In this document: one piece after another, positions 31,450 to 43,884 of the stretch
Layout: each line of letters starts with the position of its first letter
Numbering within the stretch: position 1 is the stretch's first letter
From: Symbiodinium natans
Lineage: Eukaryota; Sar; Dinophyceae; Suessiales; Symbiodiniaceae
Direction of reading: 5' to 3'
Length of the DNA: 64,000 bases
NCBI GenBank assembly: GCA_905221605.1
Contig: CAJNDS010000601.1
Location: 26,001 to 90,000 of the forward strand
Notes under the pieces: model-generated
Seen by the model: the letters and a program-made list of their open reading frames with translations, nothing else
Databases searched by the model: none
Told to the model about the DNA's origin: nothing
Translations under genes and position numbers: made by a program

Positions 31450-33780
31450 ACCAAGGACCAAAAAAAACGCCTGCAGACACTGGCCCTTCATGCCCCTTAC
31501 GTTTTTTTTAGAATTTGCCCTGCGCTGCAGCATCAGCCCTGCACCAAGGTACCCCCATGCGTTCATTGCTGTTCCGGCCCTCATGCGCAGCTTCGATGCG
31601 TCGCTGCAGTTGAAGGCGTGGCCTCCTTTGCCTCCTCTTTGCTTGGCTTTTGCGTGGCTTCAAAAAGGGGGTAGCCGCGCCGTTATCAGGTGACTACCCC
31701 TACCGTGTACTTTAAGAAAATGCTAAGACCGCCCGTGGGCATCATAGCCCTAGACGACCTATCTGCCCTAGGAAATAAACGCCCTATATGCCCTAAACCC
31801 ACGCTTAAGTCGAGGAGTTATAGCGCGAGGATCTGTGAGGGCCGGGCCTCGGCAGGACACGCTGCCGGTTTTCGACCTCGGAGAGCTCATCAGCAACTCG
31901 CCGAAAGCAGATTCGGGTTTAGGGTTTGGGGTTTTGGGTTTCAGGTTTAGTTTAGGGTTTCGGGTTTAGTGGGGTCTAGGGTTTAGGGTACCTCAGATGG
32001 GTTCAGGGTTTCGGCTTTGTGGAGCTAATGCTCTGAGTCTGAGCTCAACAAACTGTCCGGTGGCGCGAAATCAGGCCTAAAGCCCTAACACCCTAGAAAC
32101 CTGACAGCGGGTTTAAAAAAAAAGAACGAAAGCCCGACAAAAAAACCCAGAACCCGAGCAGCTCATGAAACTCTGAGCCCCGAAAAACCCCTGGAGCGGA
32201 GGCATGAGCTCCACGGCACCACCAGACTCTTGGTCGGCTCTTCGGCGGCTTAGGGCAGGTGTACAGAGCCTTAGGGTTTAGGGTTTCGGGTGTAGGGTTT
32301 AGGGTTTAGGGTTTAGGGCTGGAAGTCTTTAAGGGTTTTTGATGGTTTTCAGCTTCTCCTATGACTGATGGGGATGTCAACCCTGCAGGGCATCTACATG
32401 TCGTGGGTGGGCCTAATGAAGTTTGCACGAACTGTGCTTTGGGGATCCCCAGTCCTTCTTGGGAGCTTACTTCCGACCAGGAGGTGCCTAAGGGAAGGTG
32501 GCCGGGGCTGTTGGGTTGGCCAAAGCCGATCTTCAGACAGAGTATAGGCCAGTTTTTTGGAGGCCAAAGGGCTGAACCCTTAACCCAATGCCCTCCACCT
32601 TGAACAGGGGTAGGTTTGAACAAGAATTTTTTAATTCTGATTTCCCTGATTCCCCTATATGATCCTCATAAATCCATAACCATTTGTTTTGATTATAGGG
32701 CCCCCAAGCCTCCCCCAGTGAAGACGCAAGGCTGAGCACGCAGCCAAGCTGCCGGAAGAGACGCCTAGCCGCATTTGGAGACGTTCAGGATCCATCCTTG
32801 GAGACCAAAAGAACCTCAAAAGGGTTTAGGGTTTAGAGTTTAGGGTTTCCAAAAGAACCTCAAAATGGGTTTAGGGTTTAGGGTTCATGGCCAGCTGATG
32901 CTCAGAGGCTCAGAGCCTGGGTTCCAAGTGCTAAGAACTAGGGAAAAATGGTCCGATTCGTCTTCAGTGTCCAGGTCCTGTGTGATAGGAAGTCAGGCAC
33001 GCGTGGGTTTCCGAATCGTTGTGAGCTCCGAACTCTCTCAAGGGAGTCTGAAGTTTACTTATAAACCCTGCGGAGTCCGGTTGCCAAAGGGTTCGGCTGC
33101 AAGTATAGCTACCCTTCCTATGACCCTACTTGTAACTTTCCATGAACCTTCCAGCACGAGGACAAGAGTCTGGGGTCAGAGGGATCCCTTTGGATCCTCA
33201 GTGCCTGCTGATAACAAACAAGGGATCCCTAGGCGCCGGGATGGGGTTTAGGGGAGGGTGGGTTTAGGGTTTAGGGGCTAGGGTTGAAATTAGGGCTTAG
33301 GCTTTAGAATCCCCAGGATTACCTTGCTGTCAAACGTATGCTTGCAAGTTGGTTCAAACTGTTGCTTGGTTTTGAGGCTTTTGATTTCGTTGCGAGACGT
33401 GCTACGTAGTGATCAAGGAGGAGCATGTAGATTTTGCAGCCCTCCGAAACTCTACTCAGGTTCAGGGGTCGTGGAAAGTATACAGGGTTTCTCCTAATGG
33501 TCGTAAGAACATCTTCGTAGTTCAAGAAGTCCGATGCCTTAGCTTTAAGAGGGCATGGGGCTCTTCGGGTTTTTGAAAAGCCGTGGTGTTGCAAAACCAC
33601 CCGCCCCTTTTTGCATCCCAAGGATCCGGCTCTTCTATTCGCTCGGAACTGCACATAAGATGGAATGCGCGCTGAGAGCTGCCCCTTGGCAGCAGCCAGG
33701 CCACGGAAGCAGGGGTTTGGGTCCTTCTGGTTGCCCCCTATAATCCCTAAAGCTTATATGCCCTCATAAACCCTCAACCT
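31140..33780. other. Non-coding stretch with telomere-like blocks
   Basis: TTTAGGG blocks at about 31228, 31915, 32275, 32822-32885 and 33255, and a C-run at 31421-31447. No gene is recognised. Short open frames between blocks are below what I would call. A degenerate family A right half lies near 33100-33160. Confidence 0.5.
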
Positions 33781-33786
33781 AAACAC

Positions 33787-33883
33787 TCCAAGTTATAAGT
33801 AAGGTTATAAGTAGGGTATCTAGACTTTTAACCTCACTTAGGGTACTTGTACCCCTACTTATAACTACCCATGAACCTCCAAG
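33787..33883. mobile_element. Family A TIR element, left end truncated
   Basis: AAGTTATAAGTAAGG start and ACTACCCATGAACCTCCAAG end. Confidence 0.65.
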
Positions 33884-33989
33884 TAAGCCCTAAGCCCTAA
33901 ACCCTAAGCCCTAAGCCCTAAACCGGAGGTTTTTGCCCCAGGCACAAGATCCGGGATGCAGCGTCGGGGTTAAGGGTTTAGGGTTTAGG

Positions 33990-34094
33990 TTTTCATGGGT
34001 ATTTGTAAGTAGGGCTATAAGTGCCCTTTAATAAGGCCATAATTCGAGTTACCCCACTTATAACCCTGCTTATAGCTACCCATGAACCTTCAAG
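33990..34094. mobile_element. Family A TIR element
   Basis: TTTTCATGGGTATTTGTAAG to CTACCCATGAACCTTCAAG, inserted within or beside a TTTAGGG block. Confidence 0.7.
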
Positions 34095-34207
34095 TACTCG
34101 TAAGTACCCATGAAACCGCCAAGTGCGACTACCAGCCTAAAGCCCCGAAACCCACCGACACCCTAAACCCTAAACCCTAAACCCTAACCCCCCTAAACCC
34201 AGCCAAA

Positions 34208-34291
34208 AGAGCCCTTGAACCCAAGGTGCGCCGCTTCATCTGCGCGGGGCGGAGTGTGGAGCAGATGCTCCACGGCCACGCCGAGGACTGA
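34208..34291 (+). CDS. Exon-like segment with stop, function unknown
   Basis: Between a CCCTAAA block (34160-34200) and a TTTAGGG block (34302). Reads RALEPKVRRFICAGRSVEQM then LHGHAED to TGA. Confidence 0.33.
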   Translation, partial: RALEPKVRRFICAGRSVEQMLHGHAED

Positions 34292-35076
34292 TATTGTTGA
34301 GGGGTTTAGGGTTTAGGGTTTAGGGTTTAGGATTTCGGGTTTCGGGTTTAGGGTTTAGGGTTGAGCCACAGGAGACCTTTTGCTTAAAGGGTTTCGGGTT
34401 TAGGGTTTAGGGGTTTTGGCCTGTTGGAATAAGGATGTTCCTGGCCGCTTGGTTTTGCTGAGGCCAGAAGCAATCATGAAGCTTAATTGTACAAAATGCA
34501 GTCATGCAGGGGGCGAGGTGAATTTATTAAGAGCCTTTGCCAGACACACCTTAGAGAAAAGCCCCTGAATCGCGTGACAAGTTGTCTGCTTGAGTCCATT
34601 CTGTAATCTTTGGCCACCTTGTCTTCATTGTTTTTGACCTGGCGCCCTTTCTCCCTAAACCCTGCACACTCATGCCATGAAATCTCCTGAACGGTTTTGG
34701 GTTGAGGCTTCGTCCCTTTGCCGGGGGGCTTCGGTTTGCCCTAAACCCTAGACCCTAAACCAGAATCTCTGGAGGCCTTCCTAAGCAATCCTTCAATCCC
34801 TCTTCTAGAAGGGTTTAGGGTTACAAGAACCAGTTCAAACTGCAGCTACCATACTTGCAACCGCAGCTACACCTCTACCTTTGAACCTCCAAGTAGCCCA
34901 AAACCCTAAACCCTAAACCTTAAGCCCTAAACCCTAAACTCTACTTATATCTACCCGCCAGGAGAGTGTTCTGATGGCCGCGGCGCTTCTGTGGCACAAT
35001 CCTAAAGTATTTACGGATTCAGCGATTGGGGGCGAAACCCTATGACCATGTAGGCCCTTGGGGATTTTCAGATTTG

Positions 35077-35219
35077 TGGCTTAGGGTTTAGGGTTAGGGT
35101 TTAGGGTTAGGGTTTAGGGTTTAGGGTTTAGGGAGGGTTTAGGGTTTAGATTTAGGGTTTAGGGTTTAGGGTTTAGGGTTTAGGGTTTAGGGTTTAAGGT
35201 TTAGGGTTTAGGGTTTAGG
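35077..35219. repeat. Telomere-like TTTAGGG block
   Basis: About twenty TTTAGGG units with single-base shifts. Preceded by a mixed stretch (34300-35076) that holds heptamers but no recognised gene. Confidence 0.95.
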
Positions 35220-36147
35220 GAGCTAGTCTGGGGTCAATTTTGAGGGGTGGGTAAAGGGCCTGGCTTCGAAACTCGAAACACTGGCTCAGGGGCGGCCACA
35301 GGGTTGTCTAAGCCCTTGGGATATTCTGTTTTATCCCTTCGTGGGTTTAAGAGGACCTTGTTTCGGAATATTTTCAGAAAGCGAGGCCGTCTTAGCTAGG
35401 AGTACCGAACACGAACCCAATTCCAGCTATACGTACCCTGCGCAATCGCTGTTCTAAAACCCATGAATCTCCACGTAGCCAACCTACGCCTCCCAATAAA
35501 GGTATACATAGTTGTATTTCTAGCTACCCTACACGCATAACCCTACTGATAACTACCCAAGAGGATTGAGGCTTCAATCTACACAGTGTGAACTTGTCAA
35601 CGACGATGCAAGCTGACCCTGATAGCTAAACCCCAAACTTTCGCCTCCACGACACGCAAGGCTGTTTCTTTTCCCCGAAGCCCTGCAAGTCTTGTTTCTG
35701 CTCCTAGCTTGCTGGGGAACGCTGCATGTGAGGTGCTCAACGTGCTGCGGTTGCTGCAAACCTTCGGTTTCGTGCCCAATTTGGCCTGCTTCCAGGTGCG
35801 GTGCTGTAAGCGTGGTGGCCGTGGTTACGCTCCAGTGTCCCTAATCGGTAGCCCCAAACCCCAAAAGCCCCTGTCCAATCCTAAACCGCAAGCCCCAACC
35901 CTAAACCTCCTGGGTGCCCAGGGCCCACATCAGTTATCACGACCTGCAGGCCCTCGGCATTTTATGCGCAATGAAGTAGGACGAAGTCCCAGAGCCCCAA
36001 GTCCTACCAGCGAGCCATTTTGTCAGTTCATGTTCAAACTGCAATCCTTGCCATTCTGCTCTGCAGTCCGAACACTGAACTCTTTCTGCCGGAGTTCATG
36101 GTTTGGGCAAAACAGGGGTCCAAGCTCGATTCCCTGGGTTAAGACCA

Positions 36148-36235
36148 CTTGAAGGTTCAGAGGCAGTTGTAAAATTGGGTTATAAGTGCCCGAAGTAAGG
36201 TTCTACGTGCAGTTACCCTACTTAAAGCCCTCAAG
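36148..36235. mobile_element. Family A TIR element, short
   Basis: CTTGAAGGTTCAGAGGCAGT to ACTTAAAGCCCTCAAG. Confidence 0.55.
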
Positions 36236-36535
36236 TAGGCTTCTTGAAACGAAGCACGAAACCACAGAATGGTGCCAGGCACAATTGTATTTCTAGTCAA
36301 CCTACTCAAACTCTAAGCCCCAAAGATTCGAGCTCTTTCTGTCTTTCAGACCAGCATAACCCCCTAATTGTTTGTACATATGTGTATTTCAATTTCTCTA
36401 GCCCTACCTATAACGTCCCATGAGGAAGTGATGAACGCGTTGAACCAGTGGTGCCGCCCGACAAAGAGGGCTAATTAGACCTTAAACTCTCACCCTTAAG
36501 CCCTTAAGCCCTAAACCCTAAACCCTAAACCCCAA

Positions 36536-36595
36536 GCGTGGCCCCTGCGCAAGGATGACACGCACAAATCGAGAAGTGTACCAAGGCAAAAAAAA
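36536..36595 (+). pseudogene. U6: 5'-truncated U6 snRNA copy
   Basis: Starts inside U6 at GTGGCCCCTGCGCAAGGATG and continues to GAGAAGTGTACCAAG, then an A-run. It lacks the 5' stem-loop and the ACAGAG box. It directly follows a CCCTAAA block. A 5' truncation with an A-tail is typical of retroposition. Confidence 0.85.
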
Positions 36596-37215
36596 AAACA
36601 AGCCCTCCCCAAACCCTCAACCCTAAACCTGAAATCCTAATTCCCGGCAGGAGTTGCAGGGCCCCCTACTGCGGTGCTTGGACGGCCGGACGGAGCCGCG
36701 TCTGGGTTTGGGCTCAGTTGTAGAAATAGGCTAGGGCGTAGAGATGCCTAGGGTTTAGGGTTTAGGGTTAGGGGTTAGGAACCCTCGAATCTCAAAATGC
36801 TGGTGGTGTGAGGTCGCTATTCAGGGTGACGCCACTTCTGCTACACGCAAGAACAGAGGACGCCAGAGACTGTAGATGACTGTGTGAAGATGGCTTAAGG
36901 CTTCAAGCATGCTATACATCCAGAGACCCTATGGACTGGATTGTCCAGTCGAGCAACCGGCGCCGACGCGTGCTGACGCGCAGTTGCCATGACCGGACGA
37001 GCTAAGTACACAGTGGGTTGTTCGGGGAGCTTTGTTCAGAGCATAAGGAGCTACCTACTCCAACTCTTTTTCAGGCATGGATTTTGGGATTCAGACTGTA
37101 CGGTGATTTCAGCTCAGTATCGAACGGTGGAACGAAGATGAGGCGGAATCCTTGTCCCAGGCACCCCAAGCTAGCCTCAACCACAGTCGAATTCGATGAT
37201 CTACGCCAAAGCCCA

Positions 37216-37304
37216 CTTGGTAGCCCAGTGTTCAAGGTTCCTTTCTAAAGCAACCAACCCAAAAAAAGGTACCCGTATTATAATATGGGTATTGGGCTAG
37301 TAAG
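37216..37304. mobile_element. Family I TIR element
   Basis: CTTGGTAGCCCAGTGTTC start, ATTATAATATGGGTATTGGG then CTAGTAAG end. A related sequence forms intron 6 of the 47055 gene. Confidence 0.55.
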
Positions 37305-37368
37305 CACAAATCCTAGCCCCCAGCGCTGCCTAGTTAAGCCAGAGCATTGGCGAATGTCCTCAACAATA

Positions 37369-37492
37369 CTTGAGAAGGTTCCTGGTAGTAGTTCTAAGTA
37401 GGGATATCAGGGCCCTGAATAAGGTTATAGCCAGCTATAAGAATAGTTCTCCTACTTATCGCCCTATTTATAACTACCCGTAAACCTCCAAG
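37369..37492. mobile_element. Family A TIR element
   Basis: CTTGAGAAGGTTCCTGGTAG to AACTACCCGTAAACCTCCAAG-like end. Confidence 0.7.
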
Positions 37493-38721
37493 TAGTGGCG
37501 ATACGCAGTAGGGAAACGCGGCATGCTGCAGTCGCAGACACTGTGTGGGTGGCCCGAGGATTTGCTACACGCCCCCGTGAAAGAGAAGCGACTGAAGCCA
37601 AAGGCGGGGGGCAACACGACCACCGCAGTTTCGGGGCAACCCCTAAAGCCCCAACCCTCAATCCTAAACCCGTTGCGACTTGTGAATGTGTAGCGTTTGG
37701 GATCCACGGTTGCCCTAGTTGCTAATGTGCGTTGCGGCTCAGGGTTATGCTCTAGGCATGAATGCCTGTAAACCCTATCTTAGAAGCACACGGTGGTTAA
37801 ATCAGAGGGGGGAATCTTCCCTTGGGTGCTACAGGGTTTAGGGTTCAGGGTTAGGGTTTAGCAACTGGACTGTAATCGATGGCCAGGAAAAGAACACACA
37901 TCTCTCACCCACGGCCAAGAACCGCGAAAACAAGGGTTAGGGTTTGGGGGAATCAAAGGCTCCACATCTGTTCAAGTTACCCTGATTGTCGGGCTTGTTG
38001 TGCCCTGCAGCTTGGCTGAAGAACCATGGGTGCCCCCAGGGTCCCCACACCTCCCCGAACAGGGTCACCCTAAACCCCGCTCTGTTGAACTCTGCAGCCT
38101 GTAGGGGTTCCCTTTGCAGGGCCAGTTGGGGGGGGGGGGGGGGGGTTTAGGGTTCAGGGTTTAGGGTTTAGGGTTTAGGGCCGGGACCCTCTGGAAACAG
38201 AGGCGCCCTCATCTTGTGCGGATGCTTCTGGTCAGCGTGCCACAAAAAACCTCAACCCGACAGATGTCATACTTGAAGGTTTGTGATGCAAGTAGGGTTA
38301 CCAGTACCGTGTCATATAAGACTATACTTGCCCTACTTGCAAACTTCCTTTTTCAGAACTATGAACCCTAAACCCTAAACCCTAACCCTAAACCCTAAAC
38401 CCCCTTAAACCCTAAACCACCTCCAAGTAGGCCTGCTTAGGTCAAGGGTGCGCGGTAGTACTCGGATTTAGGGTTGAGTCAATTTGTCGGGGGGGGGGGG
38501 GGGGGGGGGGTTGCCCTTGGAAACTCGAGTAAGCCCAAACATCAGGGCTTTCATTCTGTGGTTAGTGGGCAACCTCCTGCTTGTTGTAGATGGCCCACTT
38601 GTTGGGCACATACGCCATCTTAATAGGAGGGGCATTTGGGCCAAGCTAGGGTGGGAGTTAGCAGCTGAAGCGGACCAAAACGACTTACTTGACGGGTTCA
38701 GGGGTAGTGACTTGTACCCTG

Positions 38722-38804
38722 AAGGAGGTTATCACTGATCATAACAAGACGTGCCCTACTCATAGCCTTATAGCCCTACACATAGTTACCCATGAACCTT
38801 CAAG
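38722..38804. mobile_element. Family A right half
   Basis: Only the right TIR (AGTTACCCATGAACCTTCAAG-type) and part of the middle are clear. A left-half-like piece is at about 38272-38345, with a telomere-like block between. Confidence 0.5.
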
Positions 38805-38809
38805 TAGAC

Positions 38810-40060
38810 GTTGGGAAGCCAAGACACCCTGTAACCTCAGGCCTTCAATGCACTTGCCTTCAATGACTTAAGCACGAAAAGCTCCGGCCGCCAAAAGCCA
38901 GAAGCCCGAACTTCAGCCCTGACCAGGATCACTCTCATGGAGAGGTGCACGAGGCCGCAATTTGCAGGGGTGACCTCCGAGGACTTTCGGTGTAGGTTTC
39001 ATGTGCAAGGTTTACGCTTACATAGTTTTGGGCTTAAAGTTTCCTAAGCCCCCAGCCCTAAACCCGTACATCACCGCAAACAAAGACGCAAAGGTTGTGG
39101 GTGCTGGTGGCCCAATTAGCGTCGAAGACTGTAAGAGGCTTCCGTGACCTGATTCCTGTAGTGTTTTAGTACTGGAGCAAGCATAACAATGTTTATCTTT
39201 TCGGGGGCTGGGGTGGGGTGGGGATACCCTTAAGCCCTAGACAACTGGACAAGGTCTTCTGATCCCTGTTTTTGGGCTTGTCAGCGCGGAGCTAAGTGAC
39301 TATTGGGGACCCCAACTATACCCCAAGATCTTAGAATCCTTCTGATAGCCCCCCCCCCCCCTAAGATGGTATCCCTAGAAGGAACGGGCCTTTGTCGCTT
39401 CAACGCACAAAGTGCGGGCATCGGATCGCATCTGACACCCTGAAGCCAACCCACAGTAGCACAGTTTTCAGTACTTCAGTACGTACATGACCAGGGTTAC
39501 AGCAACTTAACATGCTGCGACTTGTTTGCGGTAGGCTTCTGTACCTCATGGAAGTTAGTCTGGAGATTTCAGCGCTGAGGTAGGAAGGCTTTTCGTGCAA
39601 GGCTTCGAGACGTGTCAGCCCCAATGCTCCCTTTGAGCAACAGAGCCCTCGCCCAACGAGGTTCGCAGTCAGCATGGTTCACCAACCCTAACGCTCGTAA
39701 ATGCGCAGGCGCAAGTCTGCCCACCCTAAACCCCTTGGCCAGGCAATCATCCCACTTCTGCAACCATCAGAAGAGGCCGCCGTGAAAGCACCCTAGACCC
39801 TAACACCTAAGCCCTCAACCCCTGAACCCTGAACCCATAAACCCGAGGGACATCTGGCTTTTGGGGGTAGTTCTGCAAATTGGGATTCCTTTTCTGGCTC
39901 CTTTTTGCACGGGTGCCGCAGTATATGGAATTATAATATGGGGACTCCAAAAAGGGGACACAACTTAGAAAACTACCCATTTCGAGTTTGTAGGAGTCTT
40001 CAAGTGAGCCTTCTCCAGCACGAAGGCCTCGTCAAGGGGCAGTACACGAACAGATTGATG
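38810..40060. other. Non-coding stretch
   Basis: No gene recognised. It contains a C-run at 39350-39361 and isolated heptamers. A 91-codon reverse frame (39400-39675) has no supporting motif. Confidence 0.45.
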
Positions 40061-40064
40061 GCCT

Positions 40065-40135
40065 GTTTAGGGTTTAGGGTTTAGGGTTTAGGGTTTAGGG
40101 TTTAGGGTTTAGGGTTTAGGGTTTAGGGTTTAGGG
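40065..40135. repeat. Telomere-like TTTAGGG block
   Basis: Ten perfect TTTAGGG units. Confidence 0.95.
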
Positions 40136-40715
40136 CTTCGGGCCCAACTCTCCACCGAAGCTTTTAACAGTATGTGCTCAATGACGTGCGCGAGAGTGAT
40201 CGTCGGCAACGCATCGCTTCTCACGAAAGATGGTTCACTTGAAGCAGCTGTAGGTAGGGTTTTTGTTTAGCTTATACGTATGTAGGGTAAGTGCGATTGA
40301 AACCTTATGCACATACTCATACCCATACTCAGAAGTAGGGTGCCTCCTGGCGTCCCCCAGCGAGGCTGCACAGCACGACTCGAGTGTGATGACGAAGGCA
40401 CGCCATCGGGAGATGAATAGAAGCCGTGGCAGTACCACTGCACAGCTTAGGCATCAGGGGCCTAAAGAACTGCCAACATCAGCACTTTTGGTACTAAACC
40501 CTAAACCCTCCCTGGAGAGCAATTTTCCACAGATCGCACAGATTTACTGCAGCAGTGTGGACATACAGTTCAGCCGGGCGGGCGGCAAGAAAAGCCCTAC
40601 ACAAAATTAAGTACTAGCCCTAAACCCCAGACCCTATAAACCCTATAAACCCTAAACCCTGAACCCTATAAACCCTAAACCCTAGAAACCCGAAGCACCC
40701 AAAAAACTAAGCCAG

Positions 40716-40818
40716 GAGTACTTTCCGCCCCTGATCGATTCCACCGCGCGCTACGCGGTCACGGACGAGAGCAGCGGGGTCATGGCATGCAAGGCTCCGG
40801 CGTGGCCTGCTTCCTTGC
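40716..40818 (+). CDS. Exon-like segment, function unknown
   Basis: Follows AAGCCAG after a CCCTAAA block and precedes a TTTAGGG block at 40852. Reads EYFPPLIDSTARYAVTDESS then GVMACKAPAW. Confidence 0.33.
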
Positions 40819-40889
40819 AAGTAGGGTTATTTAAGTACCCTAAATGAAAGGTTTAGGGTTTAGGGTTTGGGGTTTAGGGTTTAGGGCTA

Positions 40890-41275
40890 CTTGAAGGTTC
40901 ATGGGTAGGGTCATAAGTACAAGGATCCATGTACCTATTTAGGATATACTTGGGCCTTAGAGGGTTTTCCATGTAGTAGCTTTAGGGCCCAAGTATATAC
41001 CATATATACATGGACCCCTAGGGTTGTAAGTAGGGTTATAGGCAAGTTATAGGTACCCTAAAGTTGAGGGTTTAGGGTTCAGGGCTATTGAAGGTTCATG
41101 GATATGTGTTAAGTAGGGTTATAAGTGCCCGAATCCAGGTGGTATCCGGCAGTAGCTAACTTACCCTACTTGTATCCCTACTTAAACCTGCGCATGGCCC
41201 AAGTATACCATGAAAGCCCCCCAACCTCTTGGGGTTTTCACTTACGACTACCCATGAACCTGCAAGTGGCGGTAA
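40890..41275. mobile_element. Nested family A copies with a family J insertion
   Basis: Three left ends (CTTGAAGGTTCATGG-type at about 40893 and 41088, plus fragments) and right ends near 41250 are interleaved with a second palindrome, ATACTTGGGCC ... GGCCCAAGTATA (family J; related text at 30080 and 53860). Exact boundaries are not resolved. Confidence 0.5.
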
Positions 41276-41398
41276 CGGAACCCTAAACCCTAAATCCTAA
41301 ACCCTCAACCCTAAGTCCTAAGCCCGACCATGGGAGGGGCCTCCTGAACTCCTACCTTGGAACTCTGCTCATTTTGTTGATGGCCTTTAGGGTTTAGG

Positions 41399-41815
41399 GT
41401 GAGAATCTATATCCTGGGGGTGCGCAAAACTGGAGATCTCTTGGCAGTCTACAAGATGGAGCTTCTGCACGTTCCGGAGCTACAACTTCTGGGTTATAGT
41501 GAAACAAGACCCAAAGGGTCCGTGTACCTCAACAGTAAGGACATGAACGCTTTGGGAGACAACGCTGCCCTTATTGTCCTCTATTCCTTGTCCACTCTGG
41601 GACCTTCTTAAAACCTATCAACCCCCTCGTTGCGGCGTTCTGCGTTTTTGTGTTTGTTGGGGGGCCTGTCTTCGCGGGGGCGTAAGTCACAGATTTCCAG
41701 GAGCACATAGATGAGGAGCTTACCAACCGTGGTCAGATTTCTTCTCTTAAGTGGTAGAATATGTCCAAGCAAGAACGGGATAGGTGGTTGTTTGACTCTG
41801 ATGATGAACAGTGAT
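41399..41815 (+). pseudogene. Degraded coding-like region, function unknown
   Basis: A 70-codon frame (41399-41611) reads like protein (YKMELLHVPELQLLGYSET). After a gap, 41685-41815 reads DFQEHIDEELTNRGQISSLK, a TAG, then MSKQERDRWLFDSDDEQ to TGA. It may be a decayed gene or exons of one. No family recognised. Confidence 0.25.
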
Positions 41816-42269
41816 TATGGTTTAATTTTTATAATAGTTCATATGTAATTAATTTTCGCGGGGCTAGGGGTTCAAAGGATTTGCACAAGGTAGGCCCTCG
41901 GGGCATTTTAATCATGTACACCAGTATTGGGTGTAGGGTTTCGGTTTTCTCAGAGGACTCTATTGAGGAAATGGTCTTAAGAGCCAACACCTAGAAGAAG
42001 GAAAGGTTAAAACCGGGTGCTGAGCTTGTAGGATGGGGTCTTTCGGGAAGGTGCAGCTGTTGCGGATCGCCACCTGGCAGAACAGAAGCAACGGATGCGA
42101 TGGGTTTCGATTCGCTTCAGTGGTTAGCAGAAAGGCTGCCGGGTTGAGAAATCATGCTGCCGGGGGTTCTGGGGGCCTGGGACCTCAGTAACCCCTAAAC
42201 CCTAAACCCTAAGCAGCCCTGTAGATCAACAAGAGCTCTAAACCTGCGTATGGCTCCCACAGTCTCCTA

Positions 42270-42423
42270 CTTAGGTTCATGAGTAGAGTTACTAAAGTTC
42301 GAACTGGTTATGGCCTTACTTAGGGTACTTAGGGCTCTTATAACTCGACTCACTGGTTATGGCCTTACTTAGGGTACTTATGGCTCTTATAACTCGACTT
42401 ACGACTACCCATGAATCTCCAAG
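42270..42423. mobile_element. Family A TIR element with internal duplication
   Basis: CTTAGGTTCATGAGTAGAG to GACTACCCATGAATCTCCAAG-type end. A roughly 55-bp internal segment (CTGGTTATGGCCTTACTTAG...) is repeated in tandem. Confidence 0.65.
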
Positions 42424-42699
42424 CAGGGCTGTTGAACACGGGCTCCGTGCTCGCACGCGGGGCGCCGGCGCGATGCCATGCATTCTGAGGCGATGTGCTT
42501 TAGGGTTTAGGGCTTAGGGTTTAGGGTTTGATGTGCTTTAGGGGGTAGGGTTTAGGGTTTAGAGTTTAGGGTTTAGGGTTCAGACTCAGAAAACCGAAGA
42601 AGCCCTAAACCCCCCCCCCCCCCTGCCAGCCTCGGGCTTGCGTCCGCCCCGCCAGGATATGCAAGTAGTAATACAGGGGGGAGGTTTAGGGTTTAGTGC

Positions 42700-42803
42700 T
42701 CAGGAATAGTTACTAATAGTATTCCCTTATGGCCCCTTTGTAAGTATACAATGATAATGTCCAAAACCCTATTCTAATCATTAAGGCCTTAAGGCCCTTG
42801 TAG
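42700..42803. mobile_element. Family H element
   Basis: GGAATAGTTACTAATAGTAT, CTTATGGCCCC and CCCTATTCTAATCATTAAGG, ending CCCTTGTAG. Confidence 0.65.
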
Positions 42804-42972
42804 TACCCGGTAGTTTTGGTGGTTACTTAAAGGGTTAGGGACCTTTTCAAGGGACCCTTTCATCTTATTCCCTATGTAGCCCCTGTATTTTCCTTGTACA
42901 GTCCCAAGATACCTAATTAAGTAGCCCTATAAGGGTCCTTTTCCCTTTGCAGGCCTGCGCAGCGTGCTAGTA

Positions 42973-43092
42973 CTTGGAGGTTCAGGGGTAGATATAAGTA
43001 GTGTTATAAGTGCCCCAAAAAAGCTTAGAGTCAGCTATACTGATAGTTTCCCTACTCATATCCCTACTTGTAACAGCCCATGAACCTCAAAG
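42973..43092. mobile_element. Family A TIR element
   Basis: CTTGGAGGTTCAGGGGTAGA to AGCCCATGAACCTCAAAG; TA on both flanks. Confidence 0.75.
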
Positions 43093-43775
43093 TATGCCAT
43101 GAAAGCCTCCCTCAAGGTCCTCTTCACGACCAAGATGGGGCATCTTGGACATCTCTTTCTGGCCCTTTAACTACCCCTAACGCCGGTACACCCCAGTGGT
43201 GAAGGAGGGGAGAAAGCCCTTTTGGCCTGAGGGGTTCGGGCTTTGGAGCTAGAACCTAAACCCTAAACCCCGAAACGGACATGGGCGTCTTCGGAGCTGG
43301 GATGGTACGGTGGGCAACGGACAAGGGAACCCCTGAACCCTCAAACCCTAAAACCCAGAAGCCCTAGAACCCGAGAACCTTGAGAAACCCTCGACCCTGG
43401 AAGCCCTCTGAACTCCGAAGCCCCAACTGCCCCCCAAACCTTCTGGCCCAGATCTCAGCCTACCCTTTGTTCCAAGGGTTTTTCGGGTTTATAGGGTTCC
43501 GATGGAGCCCTCTTCATGAAGGAATACCCCAAACCCTAAACGTAGCCCTAAACCCTAAACCCTAAACCCTAAACCCCAAACCGATGAAGGAGTGTACTTC
43601 ATTCATAGTGACAACCCCTGTATACCTCCAGTTGCATTCCCTGGGTGGGCAGGGCACAGGGCTCCGCGAGTCCCACGGTTTAGGAGGATTTAGGGTTTAG
43701 GGTTTAGGGTTTAGGGTTAGGGTTTTAGGCTTTTAGGGTTAGGGTTTAGGGGGGCGTAGGAGGGTTGAGGGTGTA

Positions 43776-43884
43776 CTTTGAAGCTTCATGGCTACTTCTA
43801 GGTAGGGTTGCAACTATATGTAGGGTAAGTATACTTGGAGCATTACTTGATAACCCTGCTTGTAATTATCCATGAACCTCCAAG
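43776..43884. mobile_element. Family A TIR element
   Basis: CTTTGAAGCTTCATGGCTAC to TATCCATGAACCTCCAAG. Confidence 0.7.

Noticed and set aside
42110-42165. D-arm-like CAGTGGTTAGCAGAAAGG
   Set aside because: No matching T-arm or 7-bp acceptor stem at tRNA distance.
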